Source: an uncultured Acidobacteriota bacterium (GTDB taxonomy: Bacteria > Acidobacteriota > Thermoanaerobaculia > Gp7-AA8). From it: a stretch of 37,091 nt of DNA. A program made the position numbers and the translations under genes. The notes beneath the pieces are model-generated. The model saw only the letters and a list, made by a program, of their open reading frames with translations, searched no databases and had not been told where the DNA came from. Each line of letters opens with the position of its first letter. The stretch's first letter is position 1. The DNA lies in assembly GCA_946887105.1 (NCBI GenBank), contig CAMPKJ010000015.1:1-37091 (forward strand), written 5' to 3'. This document shows positions 8,556 to 16,804 of the stretch, one piece after another.

Positions 8556-10652
8556 TTACGCCGGTAACTCGATCTCGAACCGCGTTCCCCGCGGCTGGTT
8601 GTCGTGCACGTGGATCTGGCCGTCGTGATCGCGGACGATGCGGTGCACGATGGCCAGGCCGAGGCCGGTGCCGCGGCCTTTGGTCGAAAAGTATGGGAGG
8701 AAGAGCTTGTCCTTGTCCGCGTCGGGAACGCCGCGGCCGGGATCGGCCACCTCGATGTACACGCGATGCGGCGTCCGGCGCGCGGAGATGCGGATCTCGC
8801 CGGAGTCGGTCGCCTCGACCGCGTTCTTCAGCAGATTGCCGACGGCGCGCTTGATCTGTTCCGGATCCATCAGCAGCTCGAGCTCGGGATCGGCGTCGAC
8901 GGCGATGGTGACGCCCGGCTTCACATCGCGGGCGAGCTCCGCGGCCTGCTGCAGCACGGCGGCGAGCTGCGCGTGACGCAGATGGATCGCGGGCATGCGT
9001 GCGAAGCGCGCGAACTCGTCGACCATCCGCTTGAGCTGCCCGACCTCGCCGACGATGGTCCTGGTCCCCTGCTCGATGGCCTCGCCCGTGTCGGGATCGT
9101 CATTGCGGAACTTGCGCGCGATGCGCTCGGCCGAAAGCTGGATCGGCGTGAGCGGATTCTTGATCTCGTGCGCGATGCGGCGCGCGGCTTCGTTCCACGC
9201 GGCCAGCTTCTGCGCCTGCACGAGCTGCGTGGAGTCTTCGATCGCGAGCACCCAGCCCGAGCCGCTGCCGAGGCGCGCGACGGAGAGCTCGAGGTAATGC
9301 AGCTCGCCCTCGAGGATCAGCGCCACTTCGCGGGCGCGCGTGCGGCCGCCGGTCAGCTCGTGCACGGCCGCGCTGATCGGCTCCAGGTCGCCCTGCAGCA
9401 GATCGCGCAGCGGCATGCCGTCGGGCGGCGATTCGAGCTGCAGCATCTGCAGTGCGGCGCGGTTGATCGAGAGCAGCTCGAGCTCGTCGGTGAACGCGAT
9501 GATGCCGGTGGCCACGCTCTCCAGCACCGTGACCATGAAGCGGTTCGTCTCGGTGAGCTGCCTGCGCTGCTGCGCGAGCTGCGACGACATTTCGTTGAAG
9601 GAATCGATCAGCTTCCCGACTTCGTCCGTCGCGGTGACGTCCACTCGATGGCCGACGTTTCCTTCCGCGAGCGTGGCCGTCGCCTCGGCGAGCGCCTTGA
9701 GCGGCACGGTGATGCGCCGCGATGCGTAGATCGACGTCCAGAGCGTTCCGAAGAGAATGGCCAGCGTGACGGCCAGGAAGAGCATCGTCTGCGATGCCTT
9801 GAGCGTGGTGCGCTGCGAGCGGAGCTGCTGGAAGTTGCGGTGCGCGATGATCGACTCGTCGATCATCCGGCTCGTGGCGATCGGGATGAACACGCCCGCG
9901 AGCGCGACGTCGCGCGGATCGGCCATCGCCACCGCGGTGCGAATCCACTTGCCGCTCGGCGCGACGTCGATCTTCACCGCGCGTCCCTTGCTCGTGACCT
10001 CGTCGAAAAATCGGCGCGAAGGTTCGGTGAGCTCGTCGATCGGCGCGCGCGGATCGGCCTGCGCTTTCACCAGCACGCCATCGTGATACAGCGCGGCGAT
10101 GTCGATGCGATGGAACCGGCGCACGTGCTCGAGCACGGAGTCGACGCGGGCCGGATCGCGTGAGTCGGGATGCGCCGCGATCTCGCGCGCCGCGCCGCCA
10201 GCCAGCTCCGCGGCCTGGTCCTGCGCACCCTGCGCGATGCGCTCGCTGTTCTGCAGGATCGTCCAGACAGGCGTCGCGAACCAGCGGTCGATCGACACGC
10301 GCAGAAGATCGGTCGCGACCACGAAGAGGATCACCACCGGCAGCAGCGAGGTGGCGACGTACGTCACGACCAGCTTGGTGCGGAACCGCGAGCCGATGAT
10401 GCCGCGCTGCCGCTCCAGCACCATCTTCACCACCCCGCGCAGCAGCACGAAGAGGATGCCGATGATCAGCAGCAGGTTGATGTTCCAGAGCACGAACAAC
10501 AGCAGCCGGTTGCTCAGCGCCTCGGGCGTCAGTTCTTTGGCCTGCTGCGTCACGTAGTACACCAGGCTCGTGGCCGCCAGGATCACCAGCGGCACCGAGA
10601 CGATGAACCGCGGATCCTTGCGGTAGCGCAGCAGCAGATCGCGCAGATTCAT
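8556..10652 (-). CDS. ntrY: Membrane sensor histidine kinase, NtrY type
   Basis: The product is 698 residues. Two N-terminal membrane helices (about 22-40 and 55-80) and a third near 100-125 precede a periplasmic sensor region, then a helix near 290-310. A HAMP domain follows (RRITVPLKALAEATATLAEG), then a PAS domain (MVTVLESVATGIIAF), HisKA with the phospho-acceptor in AHEIKNPLTP, and HATPase with NLLKNAVEA, DPGRGV and GRGTGLGLAIV. This is the NtrY architecture. ATG 10652 is chosen over the upstream frame because it gives an ATGA overlap with the preceding gene and starts just before the first helix. The cognate regulator gene follows after 3 nt. The stimulus is unknown. Confidence 0.92.
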   Translation of the reverse strand: MNLRDLLLRYRKDPRFIVSVPLVILAATSLVYYVTQQAKELTPEALSNRLLLFVLWNINLLLIIGILFVLLRGVVKMVLERQRGIIGSRFRTKLVVTYVATSLLPVVILFVVATDLLRVSIDRWFATPVWTILQNSERIAQGAQDQAAELAGGAAREIAAHPDSRDPARVDSVLEHVRRFHRIDIAALYHDGVLVKAQADPRAPIDELTEPSRRFFDEVTSKGRAVKIDVAPSGKWIRTAVAMADPRDVALAGVFIPIATSRMIDESIIAHRNFQQLRSQRTTLKASQTMLFLAVTLAILFGTLWTSIYASRRITVPLKALAEATATLAEGNVGHRVDVTATDEVGKLIDSFNEMSSQLAQQRRQLTETNRFMVTVLESVATGIIAFTDELELLSINRAALQMLQLESPPDGMPLRDLLQGDLEPISAAVHELTGGRTRAREVALILEGELHYLELSVARLGSGSGWVLAIEDSTQLVQAQKLAAWNEAARRIAHEIKNPLTPIQLSAERIARKFRNDDPDTGEAIEQGTRTIVGEVGQLKRMVDEFARFARMPAIHLRHAQLAAVLQQAAELARDVKPGVTIAVDADPELELLMDPEQIKRAVGNLLKNAVEATDSGEIRISARRTPHRVYIEVADPGRGVPDADKDKLFLPYFSTKGRGTGLGLAIVHRIVRDHDGQIHVHDNQPRGTRFEIELPA

Positions 10653-11197
10653 GGTGAAGGTTCCGCAACGCGGACGCGCGTCTCCCGCCAGCGCGTCGAC
10701 ACTTCCCACGGGATCACCCACATCACCCAGCCGCGCATGAGGTTCGCCTTCACGCGCACTTTCAGCTTGTACGGCTTGCGGCCGCCGATGTCGAAGAGCG
10801 CGATCTCCTCGACGTTGGTCATGGCGCGTTCGAGCGCTGCCAGATCGGAGAACGTTTCGGAGCGGACCAGCCGGTCATCGCGGCGATAGTTGAGCAGGTA
10901 CTCGCGCGTGACGGAGTTGAACGTGCAGATCACTTCGATGCGCGCGCGCGCGATGCCGTCATCGAACCAGTTCGGCCGGTCGCGGAAGATCTCGACGATG
11001 TACGTGAAGCTGGTCGGTACGCCGCTCTGCAGCGCCTCGACCATCTCGCCGTTCGCAAACGCGCCGGTCATCGAAAAGCGCACCGAGACCTTGGCGTTGG
11101 ACGAGATCGCCGAGAGATTTTCGATCTTCGGCTTGGGCGCGGCGGCGAGCGTCGCCGTCAGGAGAAAAGAGAGGAAGGCGAAGGAGATGGCGCGCAC
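10649..11197 (-). CDS. Exported DUF4390-like protein
   Basis: The 182-residue product has a clear signal peptide (VRAISFAFLSFLL...ATLAAA, cleavage near residue 19). The mature part is beta-rich and resembles the DUF4390 family often found beside ntrYX: KVSVRFSMTGAF, SFTYIVEIFRDR and RREYLLNYRR-like strands, then LMRGWVMWVIPWEV near the end. It is probably periplasmic and may modulate the NtrY sensor, judged only from the ATGA coupling to ntrY. The start is GTG 11197, inside the right arm of a 9-bp hairpin. GTG 11215 in the left arm is the alternative. No ATG lies near the signal peptide. Confidence 0.7.
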   Translation of the reverse strand: MRAISFAFLSFLLTATLAAAPKPKIENLSAISSNAKVSVRFSMTGAFANGEMVEALQSGVPTSFTYIVEIFRDRPNWFDDGIARARIEVICTFNSVTREYLLNYRRDDRLVRSETFSDLAALERAMTNVEEIALFDIGGRKPYKLKVRVKANLMRGWVMWVIPWEVSTRWRETRVRVAEPSP

Positions 11198-11220
11198 GTG
11201 TGGCTTTTTTACCACACGTG
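11195..11220 (-). terminator. Hairpin between lpxC and the DUF4390 gene
   Basis: CACGTGTGG (11195-11203) and CCACACGTG (11212-11220) pair perfectly around an 8-nt loop that contains an A-run on the minus strand. It follows the lpxC stop by 17 nt. It lacks a T-tract after the stem on the minus strand, so it may be an attenuator or mRNA-processing hairpin instead of a full terminator. It also holds the GTG start codon(s) of the next gene. Confidence 0.55.
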
Positions 11221-11237
11221 CGCGATTTCGAGCGGTT

Positions 11238-12125
11238 TCAGGCGAAGGTGCCGACGGGCTGACGGGTGCCGATGGTCGCGCGGCTGTCGTGCTGGCTTGC
11301 CGCCGCCTGCAGGATCTTGGCGACGAAGCGCGAGTGCATCGCATGACCCGCCTTGTGCGCGGTGATCTCGCCGACGATCGGGCGGCCGATCAGCGCGAGA
11401 TCGCCGACCAGGTCGAGGATCTTGTGGCGGACGAACTCATCCTTGAAGCGAAGCGGACCGTTGACCACGCCGCGATCGTCGAGGACGACCGCGTTCTCGA
11501 CCGAGCCACCGCGCGCGAGCCCGGCGGCGCGGAGCTTCTCGACGTCGCGCATGAAGCCGAACGTGCGCGCCGGCGCGATCTTGCGCAGGAAGCTGTCGTG
11601 GCCGAAGTCGAAGTGGAACGACTCGCGTCCGATCACGGGATGGTTGAAGTCGATCTTGTATTTGACGATCAAACGGTTGGCAGGGGCGATGCGGATGCTC
11701 TTGTCGCCTTCGACGAGCTCGATCGGCTCGCGCAGACGGAGCACCTCGATCTCGGTGCCGAGGTCGCGGACGCCGGCAGCATCGATCAGGTGCATGAACG
11801 GAAGCGCGCTGCCGTCGATGATCGGCACTTCGGGGCCGTCGATGTGAATGTCGACGTCGGTGATGCCGCAGGCCATGAGCGCCGAGAGGAGATGCTCGAC
11901 CGTACCGATCTGCACGTCGTCTTTCCCGACGGTAGTGGCGTACTCGAGTGCGGTGGTGGAGGCCTGCAGGGCGGGGATGCGCAGGCCGTGCAGGTCGGAG
12001 CGGACGAAGACGATGCCGTTGCCGGCGGCGACCGGGTGCAGCTCGACGGTGGTGTAGATCCCGGAGTGCAGCCCGATGCCGGTGATGCTGACGGCGGTGT
12101 TGATGGTTTTACGATGGACGAACAT
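11238..12125 (-). CDS. lpxC: UDP-3-O-acyl-N-acetylglucosamine deacetylase LpxC
   Basis: The product is 295 residues, typical for the family. LpxC is the zinc enzyme that commits UDP-3-O-acyl-GlcNAc to lipid A synthesis in the cytoplasm. Visible signatures are TGIGLHSG near residue 20, the zinc histidine in TVEHLLSAL (near 75), the DGSALPF loop, FHFDFGH, ARTFGFM, then DEFVRHKILDLVGDLALIG with the second zinc His and the Asp ligand, and the catalytic His in HKAGHAMH. All key residues are present. This shows the organism makes lipid A or at least its precursor. The gene follows smpB after 158 nt and is probably co-transcribed with the downstream DUF4390-ntrYX genes. Confidence 0.97.
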   Translation of the reverse strand: MFVHRKTINTAVSITGIGLHSGIYTTVELHPVAAGNGIVFVRSDLHGLRIPALQASTTALEYATTVGKDDVQIGTVEHLLSALMACGITDVDIHIDGPEVPIIDGSALPFMHLIDAAGVRDLGTEIEVLRLREPIELVEGDKSIRIAPANRLIVKYKIDFNHPVIGRESFHFDFGHDSFLRKIAPARTFGFMRDVEKLRAAGLARGGSVENAVVLDDRGVVNGPLRFKDEFVRHKILDLVGDLALIGRPIVGEITAHKAGHAMHSRFVAKILQAAASQHDSRATIGTRQPVGTFA

Positions 12126-12263
12126 GTCGGAGGGTCGCTAGAGCGAGGGTGGTGCCACCGGCACGCGATGGGCACGTTCGACGCTAAGTCGCTCTACATC
12201 AGCCACTTGCGATCTTCAGCGAGTCCGGTAGAAGCGCTACCCCTGTCGCCGTCTCAGGTCAGC

Positions 12264-12285
12264 AGTGTGGCACGGCAGCCACACT
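12264..12285 (-). terminator. Hairpin at the smpB 3' end
   Basis: AGTGTGGC (12264-12271) and GCCACACT (12278-12285) form an 8-bp stem with a 6-nt loop, overlapping the smpB stop codon. No T-tract follows on the minus strand, so factor-independent termination is uncertain. The rest of the 158-nt gap to lpxC holds nothing else that I recognise. Confidence 0.4.
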
Positions 12286-12757
12286 ACCTGCGCCGCTCTT
12301 TCATTGCGGCCGCGGCTTCGCGGTCGAGCTCGCGGCTGCGCTCGGTGTCGCGCTTGTCGTACTGCTTCTTGCCGCGCACGACTGCAATCTCCGCCTTCAC
12401 GCGCGGACCTTTGAAGTAGAGCCGCAGCGGGACGACAGTCAGCCCTTTCTCGGCGGTCTGTCCGTGGAGCTTGTCGAGCTCGCGCTTGTGCAGGAGCAGT
12501 TTGCGCGTGCGGTCGGGATCGTGGTTCTGCAGGTTGCCGTGCGAGTAGGGCGAAATGTGCAGGCCGAACAGATACGCCTCGCCGCCTTTGAAGATGACGT
12601 ACGCGTCCTTGAGATTGGCCTTCCCATCGCGCAGCGCCTTGACCTCGGTGCCGGTCAGGACGAGCCCCGCCTCGAGCTTCTGCACCACGAAGTACTCGTG
12701 CAGCGCTTTCTTGTTGGAGGCGATCAACTTCTCGCCCGTCTGGGGCTTGCTGGCCAT
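12284..12757 (-). CDS. smpB: SsrA-binding protein SmpB
   Basis: This 157-residue protein binds tmRNA and brings it to stalled ribosomes for trans-translation. Family marks are NKKALHEYFV near the start, GLVLTGTEVKALRDGKANLKDAYV, YLFGLHISPYSHGN, RTRKLLLHKREL and the C-terminal GKKQYDKRDTERSRELDREA tail that enters the decoding site. A TAGAAT -10 box lies 9 nt before ATG 12757 with no Shine-Dalgarno sequence, so the gene seems to have its own nearly leaderless promoter placed in the 12-nt gap after the toxin gene. Confidence 0.97.
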   Translation of the reverse strand: MASKPQTGEKLIASNKKALHEYFVVQKLEAGLVLTGTEVKALRDGKANLKDAYVIFKGGEAYLFGLHISPYSHGNLQNHDPDRTRKLLLHKRELDKLHGQTAEKGLTVVPLRLYFKGPRVKAEIAVVRGKKQYDKRDTERSRELDREAAAAMKERRR

Positions 12758-12766
12758 GGGCGGGGG

Positions 12767-12772
12767 ATTCTA
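12767..12772 (-). promoter_or_regulatory. -10 box of smpB
   Basis: On the minus strand, TAGAAT ends 9 nt before ATG 12757. It overlaps the last codon of the upstream vapC-like gene by 3 bases. Confidence 0.5.
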
Positions 12773-13171
12773 TGCGATGTATTCGATGGTGGCGGCGGGG
12801 CCGGAGGAATGCGCGAGACGAGCATCGCGAGTGAGGAGGGGGAGCTTCAGCGATTCGGCAAGCGCGACGTACGCGGCGTCATACGGTGAGATGTTGTGCC
12901 GTAAGCGCCACATCCGATCCAGGAGCGACGCCGTCGGATGACGTTCGATCGGAATGGTGCGGTGAATGTCGATGATCTCGTCAGCATGACGGTCGCTCAG
13001 TAACCGCCGACGCGACAACCGGTGAATGGCACTCGCAATCTCGACATCGATCGTATGGGGTGCATGAAGCCGCGCCCGCGAGCGAAAGAGACGCTCAAAA
13101 ATTGCACCTGCACCGGGGTTCCCGATCAACAGGTCTACGAGCGCGGATGCGTCAACGACGACTGATGGCAT
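12770..13171 (-). CDS. vapC: PIN-domain toxin, VapC type
   Basis: The product is 133 residues, the usual VapC size. The PIN-fold metal site is visible: Asp in VVVDASALVDLL (residue 7), Glu in HTIDVEIASAI (about 44), Asp in SPYDAAYVALAE (about 95) and Asp in LLTRDARLA (about 114). VapC toxins are Mg-dependent RNases, often cutting tRNA. The start ATG 13171 overlaps the 3' end of the antitoxin gene by 20 nt, the usual VapBC arrangement. The frame is open for 72 codons further upstream, but that part is the antitoxin gene in another frame. Confidence 0.9.
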   Translation of the reverse strand: MPSVVVDASALVDLLIGNPGAGAIFERLFRSRARLHAPHTIDVEIASAIHRLSRRRLLSDRHADEIIDIHRTIPIERHPTASLLDRMWRLRHNISPYDAAYVALAESLKLPLLTRDARLAHSSGPAATIEYIA

Positions 13172-13421
13172 CGATGATCTGGAACGTCCGGTCCTCGCGT
13201 CCCTGACGGACGAGGTCCGCGGCGGTGACATCGACCAGGTCGATCCGTGGAAGGCTCTGCAGCCGTGCGAGCAGCTCGTCGGCGTCGATTGTCCCAACGA
13301 CCTGCTTCCGCAATTCGCGCAGCGCGTATACAGAGACGGAAAGGCCCTCCTCGGCTGCCTGCGCCGCGAGCGCTTCGTGGACCTCATCAGGCACGTCTCT
13401 GATCTCCAGCGTCTTCGCCAT
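13152..13421 (-). CDS. vapB: Antitoxin, VapB/FitA-like ribbon-helix-helix
   Basis: The product is 89 residues. The N-terminal KTLEIRDVPDEVHEALAAQA followed by LSVSVYALREL is the ribbon-helix-helix DNA-binding fold of FitA/VapB-type antitoxins. The C-terminal tail (about 45-89) ends DRTFQIIDAISRR and would wrap the toxin. It is coupled to the PIN toxin by overlap, so the two form a type II module that should autoregulate from the 98-nt gap divergent to the GAPDH gene. A clear operator is not visible there. Confidence 0.88.
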   Translation of the reverse strand: MAKTLEIRDVPDEVHEALAAQAAEEGLSVSVYALRELRKQVVGTIDADELLARLQSLPRIDLVDVTAADLVRQGREDRTFQIIDAISRR

Positions 13422-13476
13422 GACTACACAATGAAACCAGCGCCCTCCCCTGTCAATTCGCGGCGGGCTCGTCTGC

Positions 13477-13482
13477 TATCAT
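13477..13482 (+). promoter_or_regulatory. -10 box of the GAPDH-like gene
   Basis: TATCAT is preceded by TG one base upstream (extended -10). It predicts a start near 13490 and a leader of ~30 nt that contains GGAGAGGG (13498-13505) as ribosome binding site. Confidence 0.4.
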
Positions 13483-13519
13483 CCGCCGCCATTTTCTGGA
13501 GAGGGGTCTTTTCCGCGCA

Positions 13520-14578
13520 ATGTCGAAGAAAAACATCGTTCATGTGGTCGGGACGGGAACCATCGGCGAGCCTTTGATCGGGCTGTTCACCGACTTCAAG
13601 GAGAAGTGGAACATCGACGAGGTCACGTTCCACAAGCGCACGCCGAACGTGAACGATCGCTCCACCGTCGAGCACCTGATCCGCCGCGGCGGAAAGCTGG
13701 TCACGGATGAGGCGGCGCGCGATGAGTTCGCGGCGCTCGGGCATCGCGTTTCGTTCACGACCGAAGAGGCCATTGCGCGCGCGACGGTGGTGGTCGACTG
13801 CACGCCCGCGGGCAACGAGAACAAGCAGAAGTACTACGAGCGGATTCAGGGGCCGATCGGCTTTCTGGCGCAGGGATCGGAGTTCGGATTCGGCAAGCCG
13901 TACGCGCGCGGGATCAACGACGAGGTGCAGAATCCCGGCGATCGTTTCGTGCAGGTCGTGTCGTGCAATACGCACAACATCTCCGTGCTCCTCAAGACGC
14001 TGGCCACGCACGACAGAACGATGAGTCTCGAGGCGGGCCGCTTCGTCTGCATGCGCCGCGCGAACGACGTCTCCGATACGAAGTCCTTCATCGCCGCGCC
14101 GCAGGCGGGCAAGCACGATGACCCCGAATTCGGAACGCATCACGCCCGCGACGCGTACCACGTCTTCCAGACCCTCGGCGAGAAGCTGAACGTCTTCTCC
14201 TCGGCGATTGCCATTCCGACGCAGTACATGCACACGCTCTGGTTCGATCTCGACCTGCACCACGACACTACGCTCGAAGAGGCCAAGGCCGCGCTGCGCA
14301 ACAACACCCGCATCGCCATCACGAACAAGCGCGCCGCGAACCAGATCTTCTCGTTCGGACGCGATCACGGCTACTTCGGCCGCATCCTCTCGCAGACGGT
14401 GGTCCCGACCTCGACGCTCACGGTGCCGAAGCCGCGGAAGATCACCGGCTTCTGCTACACGCCGCAGGACGGCAACTCGCTGCTCTCCTCCATCGCCGCG
14501 ACGCTGCGCTATCTCGACGCGAGCAGGCTGGAGGAGAATCTGGACGTCCTCCGTCCCTACATTTTCAGAGAAATCTAG
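13520..14578 (+). CDS. Type II (archaeal-type) glyceraldehyde-3-phosphate dehydrogenase-like protein
   Basis: The product is 352 residues. The Rossmann start is VVGTGTIGEPL (about 7-17), then VVVDCTPAGNENKQKYYE, GFLAQGSEFGFG, and the catalytic motif VVSCNTHN with the nucleophilic Cys near residue 152. IPTQYMHTLWFDLDL resembles the archaeal PTTLMHQHNVMVEV segment. These match archaeal GAPDH (EC 1.2.1.59 type, NAD or NADP), not the bacterial GapA, whose signature is ASCTTNCL. The likely role is oxidation of glyceraldehyde-3-phosphate in glycolysis or gluconeogenesis. The residue after CNT differs from archaeal enzymes (H instead of T), so substrate range may differ. It stands alone, with palindrome B right after its stop. 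Confidence 0.8.
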   Translation: MSKKNIVHVVGTGTIGEPLIGLFTDFKEKWNIDEVTFHKRTPNVNDRSTVEHLIRRGGKLVTDEAARDEFAALGHRVSFTTEEAIARATVVVDCTPAGNENKQKYYERIQGPIGFLAQGSEFGFGKPYARGINDEVQNPGDRFVQVVSCNTHNISVLLKTLATHDRTMSLEAGRFVCMRRANDVSDTKSFIAAPQAGKHDDPEFGTHHARDAYHVFQTLGEKLNVFSSAIAIPTQYMHTLWFDLDLHHDTTLEEAKAALRNNTRIAITNKRAANQIFSFGRDHGYFGRILSQTVVPTSTLTVPKPRKITGFCYTPQDGNSLLSSIAATLRYLDASRLEENLDVLRPYIFREI

Positions 14579-14582
14579 AGGC

Positions 14583-14670
14583 GGTTCCTCGGTTCCTCGG
14601 GGTTCCTCGGTTCCTCGGCGTGGACTCCCCCGAGGAACTCCGAGGAACCAAGGAACTCCGAGGAACTCGA
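14583..14670. repeat. Word-array palindrome B (GGTTCCTC words)
   Basis: The left arm (14583-14618) is four copies of GGTTCCTC with a GG insert in the middle. The right arm (14631-14670) is the inverted form, built of CGAGGAACTC- and CGAGGAACC-like words. The centre is about 12 nt. The element starts 4 nt after the GAPDH-like stop codon and ends 5 nt before the accD -10 box. The same word family recurs at 32747-32846. Confidence 0.92.
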
Positions 14671-14675
14671 TCTGA

Positions 14676-14681
14676 TAGAGT
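14676..14681 (+). promoter_or_regulatory. -10 box of accD, implying a leaderless transcript
   Basis: TAGAGT lies 7 nt before ATG 14689. There is no Shine-Dalgarno sequence. A -35 region at normal spacing would fall inside palindrome B. Confidence 0.55.
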
Positions 14682-14688
14682 CCGCCCA

Positions 14689-15534
<846 letters not shown>

Positions 15535-15540
15535 CGTGCT

Positions 15541-15652
15541 GTCATCCCGAGCGTGAGTCGAGGGACCCGGCGGGATTGGGCGGCACGAGGCATGAGGCGC
15601 GAGCATGGCGCCGCCCGATCCGCCAGGTCCCTCGACTGACGCTCGGGATGAC
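15541..15652. repeat. Long palindrome C filling the accD-folC gap
   Basis: The left arm 15541-15567 (GTCATCCCGAGCG, one variable region, then GTCGAGGGACC) pairs with 15626-15652 with a single mismatch in 27. A second inner pair follows (15569-15584, containing GGGCGGC, with GCCGCCC near 15610-15617). It starts 6 nt after the accD stop and ends on the base before the folC ATG. Similar TCATCC-type palindromes are scattered in many environmental genomes, but I cannot count copies here. Confidence 0.92.
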
Positions 15653-16804
15653 ATGAACCCTCTCGACTGGCTCGACTCCCTCCAGGGCAGCGGCATCCGG
15701 CCCGGCCTGTCCCGCATGCGCGCGTATCTGCGCGCCCTCGGCAATCCGCATCGCCAGTATCCGTCGATCATCGTCGCGGGGACGAACGGCAAAGGATCGA
15801 CGTCGGCGATGCTCACGTCGATCCTCAACGCATCCGGACGCCGCACCGCGCACTACACCTCCCCGCACCTGGTCGACCTCCGCGAGCGCTGGACGATCGC
15901 CGGCGAGAAGATCGATCCGGCGCTGCTCGAGGAGTGCATCGTCGCGTTGCAGAACCTGAAGAGCGACATCACGCCGACGTACTTCGAGGCGCTGACGCTG
16001 ATCGCGTTTCTTGCCTTCGCGCGCGCAAAGTGCGACATCGCCGTGCTCGAGGTGGGGATGGGCGGGCGTCTCGACGCGACCAACGTCGTCAAACCGGTCG
16101 CGGCGCTGATCACGCCGGTCGGCATGGATCACACCGAGTACCTCGGCAACACGATTCGCAGGATCGCGGCCGAGAAGGCAGGCGTCATTCATCGCGGAAC
16201 GCTGGTGCTGACCACGAACGACGACCCGCATGTCCTCGACGTAATGCGCAAGCGCGCGGCGAAGTTCGGCAACCGCTTCATCCATGTGACCGAAGAGCAC
16301 GACACGCCGCTGCCCGGAGATTTCCAACGCCGCAATGCGGCGCTCGCGGTTCGCGCGGCGCGCGAGCTCGGCATCGACGAAGCCAGCATCGCCGCGGGCG
16401 TGAAGAACACGCGCTGGCGCGGGCGGCTCGAGCACATCCGCGTGCAGAACAAAGACATCTGGATCGACGGCGGCCACAACGCGCATGCGGTGGCCGCGAC
16501 CGGCCCGTACTTCGACGCGAACGTGCCGCGTCCGCGTCTGCTCGTGTTCGGGATGATGAGCGACAAGGACGTCGACGCCGTCGTCACGCGCCTCTTCCCG
16601 CTCTTCGATCGCGTGATCGCCACGGAACCGTATCCGCCGCGATCGGTGCGCGCGGACACGTTCCGCGGCGCGATCGCGGTCCCGAATCCCGACGACGCCT
16701 TCCACGCCGCGCTCGACGCACCGGAGCGCGCCATCGTCATCACCGGTTCGCTTTATCTCGCGGGCGCGGCCATCGCGTTTTTCGATAAGATCCCGCGACC
16801 ATGA
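15653..16804 (+). CDS. folC: Folylpolyglutamate synthase / dihydrofolate synthase
   Basis: This 383-residue Mur-ligase-type enzyme adds glutamate to folates (and may join dihydropteroate to glutamate). The P-loop [12 protein letters not shown] (about 40-51), [39 protein letters not shown] and the IDGGHNAHA motif near 270 are all present. The size is at the short end of the family. The frame opens 16 codons earlier, but those codons lie in palindrome C, and [10 protein letters not shown] is a normal FolC start. The stop overlaps the glyA start (ATGA at 16801-16804), so folate polyglutamylation and the folate-dependent GlyA are co-expressed. Confidence 0.93.
   Translation: MNPLDWLDSLQGSGIRPGLSRMRAYLRALGNPHRQYPSIIVAGTNGKGSTSAMLTSILNASGRRTAHYTSPHLVDLRERWTIAGEKIDPALLEECIVALQNLKSDITPTYFEALTLIAFLAFARAKCDIAVLEVGMGGRLDATNVVKPVAALITPVGMDHTEYLGNTIRRIAAEKAGVIHRGTLVLTTNDDPHVLDVMRKRAAKFGNRFIHVTEEHDTPLPGDFQRRNAALAVRAARELGIDEASIAAGVKNTRWRGRLEHIRVQNKDIWIDGGHNAHAVAATGPYFDANVPRPRLLVFGMMSDKDVDAVVTRLFPLFDRVIATEPYPPRSVRADTFRGAIAVPNPDDAFHAALDAPERAIVITGSLYLAGAAIAFFDKIPRP

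Noticed and set aside
14583..14670. Possible CRISPR array because of short repeated words
   Set aside because: Words are 8-10 nt with no unique spacers, the arms are inverted, and no cas genes are in the window.
14620..14688. Alternative accD start at ATG 14620
   Set aside because: The extra 23 residues would come from palindrome B, and the -10 box lies after that ATG.
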